Shown one piece after another: positions 1-6,799 of a DNA stretch of 49,118 bases. The translations under genes were made by a program, and so were the position numbers. The notes under the pieces were generated by a model, which worked only from the letters and a program-made list of their open reading frames with translations, did not search any database and had not been told where the DNA came from. This DNA is from Bryobacterales bacterium (GTDB taxonomy: Bacteria; Acidobacteriota; Terriglobia; Bryobacterales; Bryobacteraceae). Each line of letters begins with the position of its first letter. Position 1 is the first letter of the stretch. Where the stretch lies: NCBI GenBank assembly GCA_003167255.1, contig PMTR01000191.1:1-49118 (forward strand). The letters are read 5' to 3'.

Positions 1-30
1 GATGGCGTGTGCATCAACAGCGATGCGCAT
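1..30 (-). CDS. Glycosyltransferase, N-terminal fragment cut by window edge
   Basis: The first ten codons read MRIAVDAHAI on the minus strand from an ATG at 28-30 and run off the window edge. This opening resembles the first beta strand of GT-B glycosyltransferases of the GT4 type. It lies 41 bases downstream of another glycosyltransferase on the same strand, so it is probably the third glycosyltransferase of the polysaccharide cluster. Only ten residues are visible, so the family call rests on the N-terminal pattern and the neighbourhood. Confidence 0.5.
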   Translation of the reverse strand, partial: MRIAVDAHAI

Positions 31-71
31 GGATCGTACCAGTATAACGGACCGTCATGCCGGCCGAAGCA

Positions 72-1244
72 TCAAAAGTCCAACTTTTCCCATGCTTTCT
101 CCCATGTAAATTCCCGTTCCAACAAGAGCCGTCCGGCCCTGCCCAATTCCTGCCGCAGCGTAGAAAAACTCAACAGCCGCGACACCGCCGATGCGAACGC
201 CGCGCCGCCTTCCGCCAACAGCAGGTTCTCGCCGTCGCGCCCCGGCAGGCCTTCGGCCCCGATAGGGGTCGAAACCACCGGCAGCCCGGCCGCCCATGCC
301 TCCAGGATCTTTAGTCGCGTGCCACTCGCCGCCAGCAGCGGAACCACCGCCACGCGGCACCGCGCCAGTTCCTTCACTGCGTCGTCAACCGGGCCCGTGG
401 CTTCAATTCGCGGGTCGCCCGAGATCCATTGCCGCACCGCCTGCGGGTTTTTCCCGATCAGCCTCCATACCACCCGCGGCCACACCTCCCGCAACCGCGG
501 CCAGACTTCCTGCCGGAAGAACCGCACCGCGCCCCGGTTGGGGTGGTATTCCATATTGCCCGAGAAAGCGATCGCTTCCTCATCCGCCCGCGCCGGCAAC
601 GCGACCGCCGGAATGGCATTCGGATACACCACCACGCGCGCCCCGGGCACGATCGCCCGCACCCGTTCGGCATCGCTCTCGGACGTCGCCAGCACCTCGG
701 AAAACTGCGGCAGCCAGCGCTGCTCCAATTTACGCGATGCCGCGGCAAAGACCCGATGGGCGAATCCCGTCGCGCCGCCTTCCACCGCTCCGCACCGTTC
801 GTGCAGCACCGATTCGATGTTGTGAAGATCCAGCACCGTCCGCGTGCAGGCCGCCCCCAACACCGCTCGGTACGGCGCGCACCAGGAGTGTTCCACCACT
901 CCAATTTCGTACCGCGCGCCGCCCATGGCCGCCCTTACTTCGCGTTCGAATCCGGCGAAGCGGTCGACCAGCGGGGGCACCTTGCGCGCCACTCGGCCCG
1001 CGTTCCTCGCCGCCCGCGCTGCCTCGCCGCGGGAATGCGCCGGCAAGTCGATCACCGTGATCTTTCGCACCAGGCCGGCCGGCAGTTCTTTCCCCGGGTC
1101 CGGCGCGCCCGGCTGGCGGAACACGATCAGGTCTACCGCGCCGCGCTTCGCCAGGTAGTGCACCAGCGAAGCCGTGCGCAACGCGCCGCCGCCCGCCAGC
1201 GGGTAGGGAGCTTCGGGGGCGAGCACCAAAGCCTCAGTTGCCAA
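72..1244 (-). CDS. Glycosyltransferase, GT4-like
   Basis: A 390-residue GT-B glycosyltransferase, inferred to add a sugar to a lipid-linked surface polysaccharide at the cytoplasmic face of the membrane. The N-terminus has the acceptor-loop pattern APEAPYPLAGGGALR. The C-terminal half carries the usual nucleotide-sugar-binding elements: the strand IAFSGNMEYHPNR (about residue 225), VVPLLAASGTRLKILEAWAAG with the conserved glutamate (about 310-330), and GLPVVSTPIGAEGL. The start used is TTG at 1244, overlapping the stop of the upstream gene. In-frame TTG 1229 or GTG 1226 would remove the overlap and begin nearer the first strand. It is the last complete gene of the minus-strand rfb cluster. 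Donor and acceptor sugars cannot be told from sequence. Confidence 0.85.
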   Translation of the reverse strand: MATEALVLAPEAPYPLAGGGALRTASLVHYLAKRGAVDLIVFRQPGAPDPGKELPAGLVRKITVIDLPAHSRGEAARAARNAGRVARKVPPLVDRFAGFEREVRAAMGGARYEIGVVEHSWCAPYRAVLGAACTRTVLDLHNIESVLHERCGAVEGGATGFAHRVFAAASRKLEQRWLPQFSEVLATSESDAERVRAIVPGARVVVYPNAIPAVALPARADEEAIAFSGNMEYHPNRGAVRFFRQEVWPRLREVWPRVVWRLIGKNPQAVRQWISGDPRIEATGPVDDAVKELARCRVAVVPLLAASGTRLKILEAWAAGLPVVSTPIGAEGLPGRDGENLLLAEGGAAFASAVSRLLSFSTLRQELGRAGRLLLEREFTWEKAWEKLDF

Positions 1245-2301
1245 AACGCCTCCGCGCCTCTTCGTAAACCTCGCGCGTCAGCCGGGCGGTGCGTTCCCAG
1301 GTGAACTCCCGCGCCCGTTCGAGCGAAAGTGCTCGCCGCTCCGCGCGCCACTCGGGCCGCTCCACCGCATCGCACATGGCGCGCGCCAGTTCCTCCACGC
1401 CATCGGCGTAAATCGCCGCGCTGCCGGCCGCCTCCGCCACCGCGCGCGAAGCGATCACCCCCGCGCCGCACTGCATGGCCTCCATCACCGGCAGCCCGAA
1501 GCCCTCATAGAGCGACGGGTAAACAAATGCCAGCGCTCCCGAATACAAGCCCGCCAGTTGCGCGTCCGGCACTTCACCGGCCAGCCGCAACCCGGGCTCC
1601 TCCTCAAAATCCGGCGCATCCTTGCGCCGCCTGCCCGCCAGCACCAGGTCGATCGGGTGCCGCCGCCGCACCTCGCGCCAAGCCTCCACCAGGATCTCCA
1701 GATTCTTGCGCGGTTCCAAAGTCCCCACAAACAGAAAATAGGGCGCGTCGCCGCCGGTCTCCACCGGCCGCGGCTCCACTGGCCGCAACCACGGCGCAGC
1801 CGCTTCCGGTACGGCCACTACGCGGTCCGGGCGCAAGTGGAACCGCTCGATGGCTTCCTTGCGCACCCCTTCGCCCGGCGTGACGATCATCGTGGCAATC
1901 CCCAACTCCAGCAGCACCGGCGTGCGCCGGCGCACCCGTTCCGCGGCGTGATGCCAGCGCCGCTTCATCCAGGGGGAAAGGTCGTGGATCGTCAGCACGC
2001 TGGGGCGGCGCGGAATGTAGGGCACCGCGAAGTCCGGACCGTGCACCAGGTCCGCGCCCAGGCGGCTCATCTCGCGCGCCAGGCCCCAGATCCACCAGCG
2101 CCGCTCCATGGCGTTGCGCGGGCCGCCGCCGCGCCGCAAATTCGGCGGGCCGCCTTCCGGCATGCGGAACGGCTGGTCCGAGACCAGGTAGAACTCATCG
2201 TCCGCGAAGCAACGCGCTAGCGCCAGGCTCAATTCGCCCGTGTATCGAGCCAGCCCTCCGCTGGTCAGGCCCAACGACGACGCTTCAATCGCGACGCGCA
2301 T
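1234..2301 (-). CDS. Glycosyltransferase, GT4 (mannosyltransferase-like)
   Basis: A 355-residue GT4-type glycosyltransferase beginning MRVAIEASSLGLTSGGLARY, where the glycine-rich acceptor loop follows the first strand. Further GT-B landmarks are DLVHGPDFAVPY, SVLTIHDLSPW, YFLFVGTLEPRKNLEILVEAW (C-terminal domain strand and the RKN motif), and FVYPSLYEGFGLPVMEAMQCG with the diagnostic EGFGLPxxEA, all in the expected order. It overlaps the next gene by 11 bases and lies 173 bases downstream of rfbB, with a REP-like repeat between. Its probable role is transfer of rhamnose, mannose or a related sugar to a growing surface glycan. The specific linkage is unknown. Confidence 0.9.
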   Translation of the reverse strand: MRVAIEASSLGLTSGGLARYTGELSLALARCFADDEFYLVSDQPFRMPEGGPPNLRRGGGPRNAMERRWWIWGLAREMSRLGADLVHGPDFAVPYIPRRPSVLTIHDLSPWMKRRWHHAAERVRRRTPVLLELGIATMIVTPGEGVRKEAIERFHLRPDRVVAVPEAAAPWLRPVEPRPVETGGDAPYFLFVGTLEPRKNLEILVEAWREVRRRHPIDLVLAGRRRKDAPDFEEEPGLRLAGEVPDAQLAGLYSGALAFVYPSLYEGFGLPVMEAMQCGAGVIASRAVAEAAGSAAIYADGVEELARAMCDAVERPEWRAERRALSLERAREFTWERTARLTREVYEEARRRFGN

Positions 2302-2341
2302 TCTAGTCCGCTAGCCACTCGTGGGAAACAAGTTGTCAAAA

Positions 2342-2458
2342 GTGGGGCGGCCAATTCTGGCCGCAGCCGGCTTTAGCCGGCTCAGCCGGTCGCGAGGATT
2401 CTCGCCGATCCCGAACAGCCGCCTGAAAGGCGGCTGCGGGCAAAATTGCCCGCCCCAC
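2342..2458. repeat. Composite REP-like element with four hairpins
   Basis: The element opens with gtggggcggcc and closes with the complement (gccccac). Between these lie several short perfect hairpins: gcggccaattctggccgc, agccggctttagccggct, agccgcctgaaaggcggct and gcgggcaaaattgcccgc. The same GTGGGGC head occurs at 6739 and 26464, so this is one member of an interspersed family. It separates rfbB from the downstream glycosyltransferases and could act as an RNA-level stem-loop within the operon. Confidence 0.85.
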
Positions 2459-2474
2459 AACGATAGCCAGCACG

Positions 2475-3494
2475 CTACCCCACCGTCTCCCGGCTCCCAT
2501 AATTCTTTTCGTAATACTCGCGATACGCGCCGCTCCGCACCCGCGCCACCCACTCGCCGTTCGCCCGGTACCACGCGATCGTCCGCTGCAGGCCGGTTTC
2601 AAAACCCATCGCCGGCGCCCATCCCGTCTCGCGCATCAGTTTCTCGCTCGATAGCGCGTAGCGCCGGTCGTGCCCCGGCCGGTCGGTCACGTATTGAATC
2701 AGGCTTTCCGGCTTCCCCGTCAACGCCAGAACCTGGCGCACCACGTCCAGGTTCGGCAGCGACCGGTTCCCGCCGATATTGTAGATCTCGCCTTCCCGCC
2801 CCTTTCGCAGCACCGCCAGAATCCCCCGGCAATGATCGTCCACATACAGCCAGTCGCGCACCTGCTGTCCGTCGCCATAGACCGGCAGCGGCCGGTCGTC
2901 GAACGCGTTGGTGATCATCAGCGGAATCAGCTTCTCCGGAAAATGGTGCGGTCCGTAGTTGTTGGATGCCCGCGTGATCACCGCCGGCAGCTTGAACGTC
3001 ACGAAATAGGACCGCACCAGCAGGTCGCTCCCCGCCTTGGAAGCCGAATACGGGCTGCTGGCGTTCAGCGGAAACTCCTCGGTGGCTTCGAGCGGCGCTT
3101 CCAGGCTGCCATAGACTTCGTCGGTGGAGACGTGCACGAAGCGGCCCACCTTGTGCTTGCGCGCCCCTTCCAGCATCGTGAACGTGCCGTTCAGATTGGT
3201 GCGGATCACCGGCTCGGGCGAAAGGATGCTGCGGTCCACGTGCGATTCCGCGGCGAAATGCACAATCGCTTCGGGCTTCTCTTCCTCGATTAGCCCGTCC
3301 ACCAGCGCCCGATCGCAGATATCTCCGTGGACAAACCGGTACCGCTCGCTCCGCTCCACCGCCTGCAGGTTTTCCAGGTTGCCCGCGTAGGTCAGCTTGT
3401 CCAGGTTGACCACGCCGAGATCGGTCTCCGCAATCGCCATGCGCACGAACGCCGATCCGATGAACCCGGCGCCGCCCGTTACCAGAATCTTCAC
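2475..3494 (-). CDS. rfbB: dTDP-glucose 4,6-dehydratase
   Basis: RmlB converts dTDP-glucose to dTDP-4-keto-6-deoxyglucose, the second step of dTDP-rhamnose synthesis. The 339-residue protein is a full-length extended SDR. The NAD-binding glycine motif is at the N-terminus (TGGAGFIGS), followed by DKLTYAGNLENL and FAAESHVDRS. The active-site region has STDEVYG, and the catalytic pair is in YSASKAGSD. Later come ASNNYGPHHFPEKLIPL and GDGQQVRDWLYVDDHCRGI, both family signatures. The start is GTG at 3494; no in-frame ATG lies closer to the glycine motif. It sits 30 bases downstream of rfbC on the same strand. The final reductase rfbD is not in this window. Confidence 0.96.
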   Translation of the reverse strand: MKILVTGGAGFIGSAFVRMAIAETDLGVVNLDKLTYAGNLENLQAVERSERYRFVHGDICDRALVDGLIEEEKPEAIVHFAAESHVDRSILSPEPVIRTNLNGTFTMLEGARKHKVGRFVHVSTDEVYGSLEAPLEATEEFPLNASSPYSASKAGSDLLVRSYFVTFKLPAVITRASNNYGPHHFPEKLIPLMITNAFDDRPLPVYGDGQQVRDWLYVDDHCRGILAVLRKGREGEIYNIGGNRSLPNLDVVRQVLALTGKPESLIQYVTDRPGHDRRYALSSEKLMRETGWAPAMGFETGLQRTIAWYRANGEWVARVRSGAYREYYEKNYGSRETVG

Positions 3495-3524
3495 AAATCG
3501 TCTGCCTTTATCGACGGGCCGCGG

Positions 3525-4106
3525 CTACTTCCGCTGCGTCTCCCAATCGTAATTAATGGATGGGTCGTTGTACGGCAGGCGCCCTTCGTCCGCGGGATTG
3601 TAGAGCTGGTCGGTCATATAAACCAACATCGCGTCCTCGCTTCCGATCACTTTGTAGCCGTGCGCCACGCCGCGCGGGATCAGCACCTGCCAGGGCCGCA
3701 ACTCGCCCACGTACATCGTATTGCGCTTTCCAAAGGTGGGCGAAGCGAGCCGCAGATCCACCAGGGCCACCTGCAGCATGCCTTTCGCCGGCGTCCAGCA
3801 ATCGGTCTGATGGAGGTGGAAGTGAAACGCCTTGATGGTGCCGGCGAAATTCATGGCCGCCGCAACTTGCGTGGTGGCCGACGGAAACGCCGCCGCCAGC
3901 CCCTGGCCCATGCGCTGCACTTCCAGGAAGTATCCCCGGTCGTCCGGATAAATCGAAAACGGCTGGATCCGCACGCCGTCGATGAGTTCCGGCGAATTCG
4001 CTTTGAGGATCACCGCTCCGATTCCCAGGGCGCACTCCGGCACCCCCAACTGCAGGTCGGGTGTGGATGCCACCCGGCGCGAAGCCGCGATCGATTCCGC
4101 CGCCAT
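3525..4106 (-). CDS. rfbC: dTDP-4-dehydrorhamnose 3,5-epimerase family protein
   Basis: RmlC-type cupin epimerase, acting on dTDP-4-keto-6-deoxyglucose. From the ATG at 4104-4106, which overlaps the rfbA stop by one base (TGATG), it is 193 residues, close to the usual length of about 180-200. Family landmarks are DDRGYFLEV, the metal-free cupin strand with AFHFHLHQTD where RmlC normally has LRGLHYQ, IPRGVAHGYKV, SEDAMLVYMTDQLYNPADE and the closing DPSINYDW. The GLHYQ-equivalent segment is divergent (KAFHFHLHQ), so it may be a paralogue acting on a related dTDP-sugar, although the operon position directly after rfbA favours the rhamnose pathway. Confidence 0.88.
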   Translation of the reverse strand: MAAESIAASRRVASTPDLQLGVPECALGIGAVILKANSPELIDGVRIQPFSIYPDDRGYFLEVQRMGQGLAAAFPSATTQVAAAMNFAGTIKAFHFHLHQTDCWTPAKGMLQVALVDLRLASPTFGKRNTMYVGELRPWQVLIPRGVAHGYKVIGSEDAMLVYMTDQLYNPADEGRLPYNDPSINYDWETQRK

Positions 4107-4879
4107 CAGGCCCTGACCGTTCCTTCCACGGCGCTCGCCGGCGAGCCCGCTTCCGCCTCCCGCCCCGCCGATTGCGCCACCAGGTTCGCCGCCCGCAGCA
4201 ACGAATCGAACGTCCCCGCGTCCGTCCACCAGCCGTGGAGCAACGAGTGCGTCATGGTTCCTTCGCGGATGTAGGCGTTGTTGACGTCCGTAATTTCCAG
4301 CTCGCCGCGCCGCGAAGGCACCAGCGTCCGGATCTTTTCGAACACCGTGGCATCGTACATATAGATGCCCGTCACCGCGAAGTTCGATTTCGGACGCTTG
4401 GGCTTCTCTTCGATCCCCACCACTTTGCCGCCATCCACTTCGGCCACGCCGAAGCGCTCCGCGTCGGTGACTTCCTTGAGCAGGATGTGGGCGCCTTTTT
4501 CCTGTGCGCGAAATTGCTCCACCGCGCTCTTCACATCGCCTTCGATGATGTTGTCGCCCAGCACCACGCAGATTTTCTGCCCGTCGGCGAAATGTTCCGC
4601 CAGCGCCAGCGCGTCGGCGATCCCGCCCTCGCCTTCCTGGTACGTGTAATTGATGTGCTTCAATCCGAATTCTTTCCCGTTCGCCAGCAGCCGCAGGAAG
4701 TCGCCCGAGTTGCGCCCCCCGGTGACGATCATAATGTCGCGAATCCCCGCATCCACCAGCGTCTGAATCGGGTAATAAATCATCGGCCGGTCGAAAATCG
4801 GCAGCAGATGTTTGTTGGTGATCTTGGTCAGAGGAAACAGCCTGCTCCCCGACCCGCCCGCGAGCACAATGCCCTTCAT
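4106..4879 (-). CDS. rfbA: Glucose-1-phosphate thymidylyltransferase
   Basis: RmlA makes dTDP-glucose from dTTP and glucose-1-phosphate, the first step of the rhamnose pathway. At 257 residues it is shorter than the classical enzyme of about 290, because it lacks most of the C-terminal allosteric helices; short RmlA forms are known. The N-terminus holds the nucleotidyltransferase signature (LAGGSGSRLFPLT, then KHLLPIFDRPMIYYP). Further on are EGEGGIADALALAEHF, LGDNIIEGD with the metal-binding aspartate, IEEKPKRPKSNFAVTGIYMYD and GTFDSLLRAA. It is the first gene of the minus-strand cluster, and the 196-base divergent region 4880-5075 should hold its promoter. Confidence 0.95.
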   Translation of the reverse strand: MKGIVLAGGSGSRLFPLTKITNKHLLPIFDRPMIYYPIQTLVDAGIRDIMIVTGGRNSGDFLRLLANGKEFGLKHINYTYQEGEGGIADALALAEHFADGQKICVVLGDNIIEGDVKSAVEQFRAQEKGAHILLKEVTDAERFGVAEVDGGKVVGIEEKPKRPKSNFAVTGIYMYDATVFEKIRTLVPSRRGELEITDVNNAYIREGTMTHSLLHGWWTDAGTFDSLLRAANLVAQSAGREAEAGSPASAVEGTVRA

Positions 4880-5075
4880 AAGTTTTCATCATACAATACC
4901 GCTCCGGCGGCCCGGCGAAATCTGCAATGCGTCCCAGGCGATTCCGGCCGGAACAAGACTCCAGGTCAGGGTGCGCCGCTTCTCCTTGCCTCTAGGCCTG
5001 CGGTACAGTCTTAGTTGCCGGAGACCCAACAACATGGAATTCCTGGCCAACAATAGCTTACCTGCAAGATAGTTT

Positions 5076-6374
5076 ATGACGCCACGGAAGCCCCGCACCG
5101 GACCTAGCGTTTTTCTTGAACTGGCAGTGGCGCTGGGACTGATCGCGCTGATCATGCCGTTGTTATTCTCGGTAGCCTACGGCGGGTTGCTCGGGAACAT
5201 CGGAAACAACCCTATACTCGCTTTCGCGGTTGCTGGCGCATTCATTATCCATCTCGCGTCCGGCCCATCGCGTCGAGAAGTGTTGATCACACTGGTTCTG
5301 GCGGCTGTCTTGCATTTTCTGTACCAACGGATCACAGGCGGCTTCGCGCGTTACTTCGGCTACATGATCATCAACTGGGGAAGCTTTCTGGGGATATCGA
5401 GCCTTCTGGTGTTGGCGGTCCGCGCCATTCGCAAACGGGGCGAGCAGCGCAAATCCGCCCTATCCAACCTGATTGCCGGTGGCGCCTTTTTCTATTACTG
5501 GATCGTTCTGGGATTCGCGCTTACCCTCACGGATTACCTGATCCCACGCGTCTACGACCAGTTTCTCTACGCGTTTGACGGATCGCTTGGCTTCCAGCCC
5601 AGCTTCGTTCTGGGGCGGTTGATTTATGGCCGCCCCTTTGCTTGGGACCTGGTGCGCACTCTGTACTTCGCCATTGCGTTGCCGGTCGCGATGCTTTACG
5701 CCTCCCAGAGGCGCGGCCGCTACGCTCTCGGATACAAGATTTTTCCGCTGCTGATCGCCGCGTCGACGGGCGGATATCTGCTCTATTTCGTACTGCCCGG
5801 CACCGGTCCCATCTATGAATTTCGCGGTTTGTTCCCGTTCCACATCCCCCCGGTGGCGCCGCACCTCGGGAAGATTGAGCCGATGCTGGAGCGCGCTGTC
5901 CGCAACGGTATGCCCTCGCTGCATTTCGGCACGGCGCTGCTTCTCTGGTGGAATTGCCGGATCTGGCCCAAGGCGGGACGCGCCGTCATATTGTTATTCT
6001 TGCTCGCGACGGCCTTCGCCACACTGGCGCTGGGACAGCACTACTTAATCGACCTGGTCGTTGCCTTTCCAGTGATGCTCATTTTTCAGGCCGCTGCCAT
6101 CACCGCCGTGCCGTTGTCGGCGCGTGAGCGCTGGGTGCCACTGGCAGTGGGAGTCTGCGGTACCTTCGCCTGGCTGGCATTCCTCCGTTATGGGGTAGCG
6201 CTGTGGCTAGGACGGCACGCGCTTTCCTGGATACTGATATCGGGAACGATGATCGGGTGCTGCTTGCTGGAGAGCCGCCTCTGGAACAAGGCGCGCGCGT
6301 CGAGCGAGCGCCAGGAAGAGCGAAACTTCGCGCCCGGCCAGTTCCAGTTGCCTGGATCTGGTCGAGCGGACTAG
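5076..6374 (+). CDS. PAP2-superfamily integral membrane protein
   Basis: A 432-residue polytopic membrane protein with about ten or more hydrophobic segments. The phosphatase-like core is near residues 265-335: GPIYEFRGLFPF, then NGMPSLHFGTALLLWW with the PSxxH motif, then LALGQHYLIDLVVAFPV with the second histidine and aspartate (HYLxD). This arrangement is that of the PAP2_3 subgroup, which includes inositolphosphotransferase-like enzymes and lipid phosphatases acting at the membrane. It is divergent from the rfb operon. A role in lipid-carrier or phospholipid head-group chemistry is plausible but not shown. The C-terminal 30 residues are charged and not conserved-looking. It ends in TAG. 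Confidence 0.8.
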   Translation: MTPRKPRTGPSVFLELAVALGLIALIMPLLFSVAYGGLLGNIGNNPILAFAVAGAFIIHLASGPSRREVLITLVLAAVLHFLYQRITGGFARYFGYMIINWGSFLGISSLLVLAVRAIRKRGEQRKSALSNLIAGGAFFYYWIVLGFALTLTDYLIPRVYDQFLYAFDGSLGFQPSFVLGRLIYGRPFAWDLVRTLYFAIALPVAMLYASQRRGRYALGYKIFPLLIAASTGGYLLYFVLPGTGPIYEFRGLFPFHIPPVAPHLGKIEPMLERAVRNGMPSLHFGTALLLWWNCRIWPKAGRAVILLFLLATAFATLALGQHYLIDLVVAFPVMLIFQAAAITAVPLSARERWVPLAVGVCGTFAWLAFLRYGVALWLGRHALSWILISGTMIGCCLLESRLWNKARASSERQEERNFAPGQFQLPGSGRAD

Positions 6375-6384
6375 AATACTCCGC

Positions 6385-6732
6385 ATGCAGCTCTACGATT
6401 GGAACCAGTTGCCGGCCGAGCAGTTGAATCCGCTCATCACGCGGCGCATGATTCACAGCGGCCAGATGACCGTCGCCCGCCTGGAGTTACAAAGGGACGC
6501 AGTAGTCCCCGAGCACGCCCACGTCAACGAGCAGATCTGCACGGTGGAGCGCGGCGCGCTCGAATTCTCGATCGATGGCCGCCGCCAGGTGGTCCGTGCC
6601 GGCGAGTCCCTGGTGATCCCGCCGAACGTGCCTCACGGCGTCGTAGCGCTCGAAGATAGCCTGGCGGTGGACATCTTCACCCCGCGCCGCGAAGATTGGA
6701 TCAGCGGCGACGACGCCTATCTGCGCAAGTGA
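6385..6732 (+). CDS. Single-domain cupin protein
   Basis: A 115-residue cupin_2 protein starting ten bases after the preceding stop. The first cupin motif is present as PEHAHVNEQICTVERGALEF (two histidines and a glutamate spaced as metal ligands), and the second as GESLVIPPNVPHGVVAL with one histidine. A bound divalent metal is therefore likely. Such small cupins act as isomerases, dioxygenase-like enzymes or metabolite sensors, and sequence alone does not separate these. It converges on polA with a REP-like hairpin between the two genes. Confidence 0.85.
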   Translation: MQLYDWNQLPAEQLNPLITRRMIHSGQMTVARLELQRDAVVPEHAHVNEQICTVERGALEFSIDGRRQVVRAGESLVIPPNVPHGVVALEDSLAVDIFTPRREDWISGDDAYLRK

Positions 6733-6738
6733 ACCAGG

Positions 6739-6760
6739 TGGGGCGGACGCCCTCGTCCGC
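6739..6760. repeat. Short REP-like hairpin between convergent genes
   Basis: The sequence gtggggcggacg is followed by ccct and cgtccgc, giving a perfect 7-bp stem with a four-base loop. It shares the GTGGGGC head with the larger elements at 2342 and 26464. Its position between the convergent cupin gene and polA suggests it could work as a bidirectional terminator-like structure, although no clear T-run follows. Confidence 0.6.
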
Positions 6761-6799
6761 GCGCGATCCCCTGGTCGCGCTCTTGCTGCTGGGTCATGG

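Noticed and set aside
4107-4892. An extended rfbC reading frame upstream of 4106
   Set aside because: The extension overlaps rfbA in another frame and has no family similarity; the ATG at 4104-4106, coupled to the rfbA stop, gives a normal RmlC length.
4880-5075. A riboswitch or structured leader in the rfbA/PAP2 divergent region
   Set aside because: No recognised aptamer motif or strong conserved stem was seen; the region is most simply a pair of promoters that I cannot place with confidence.
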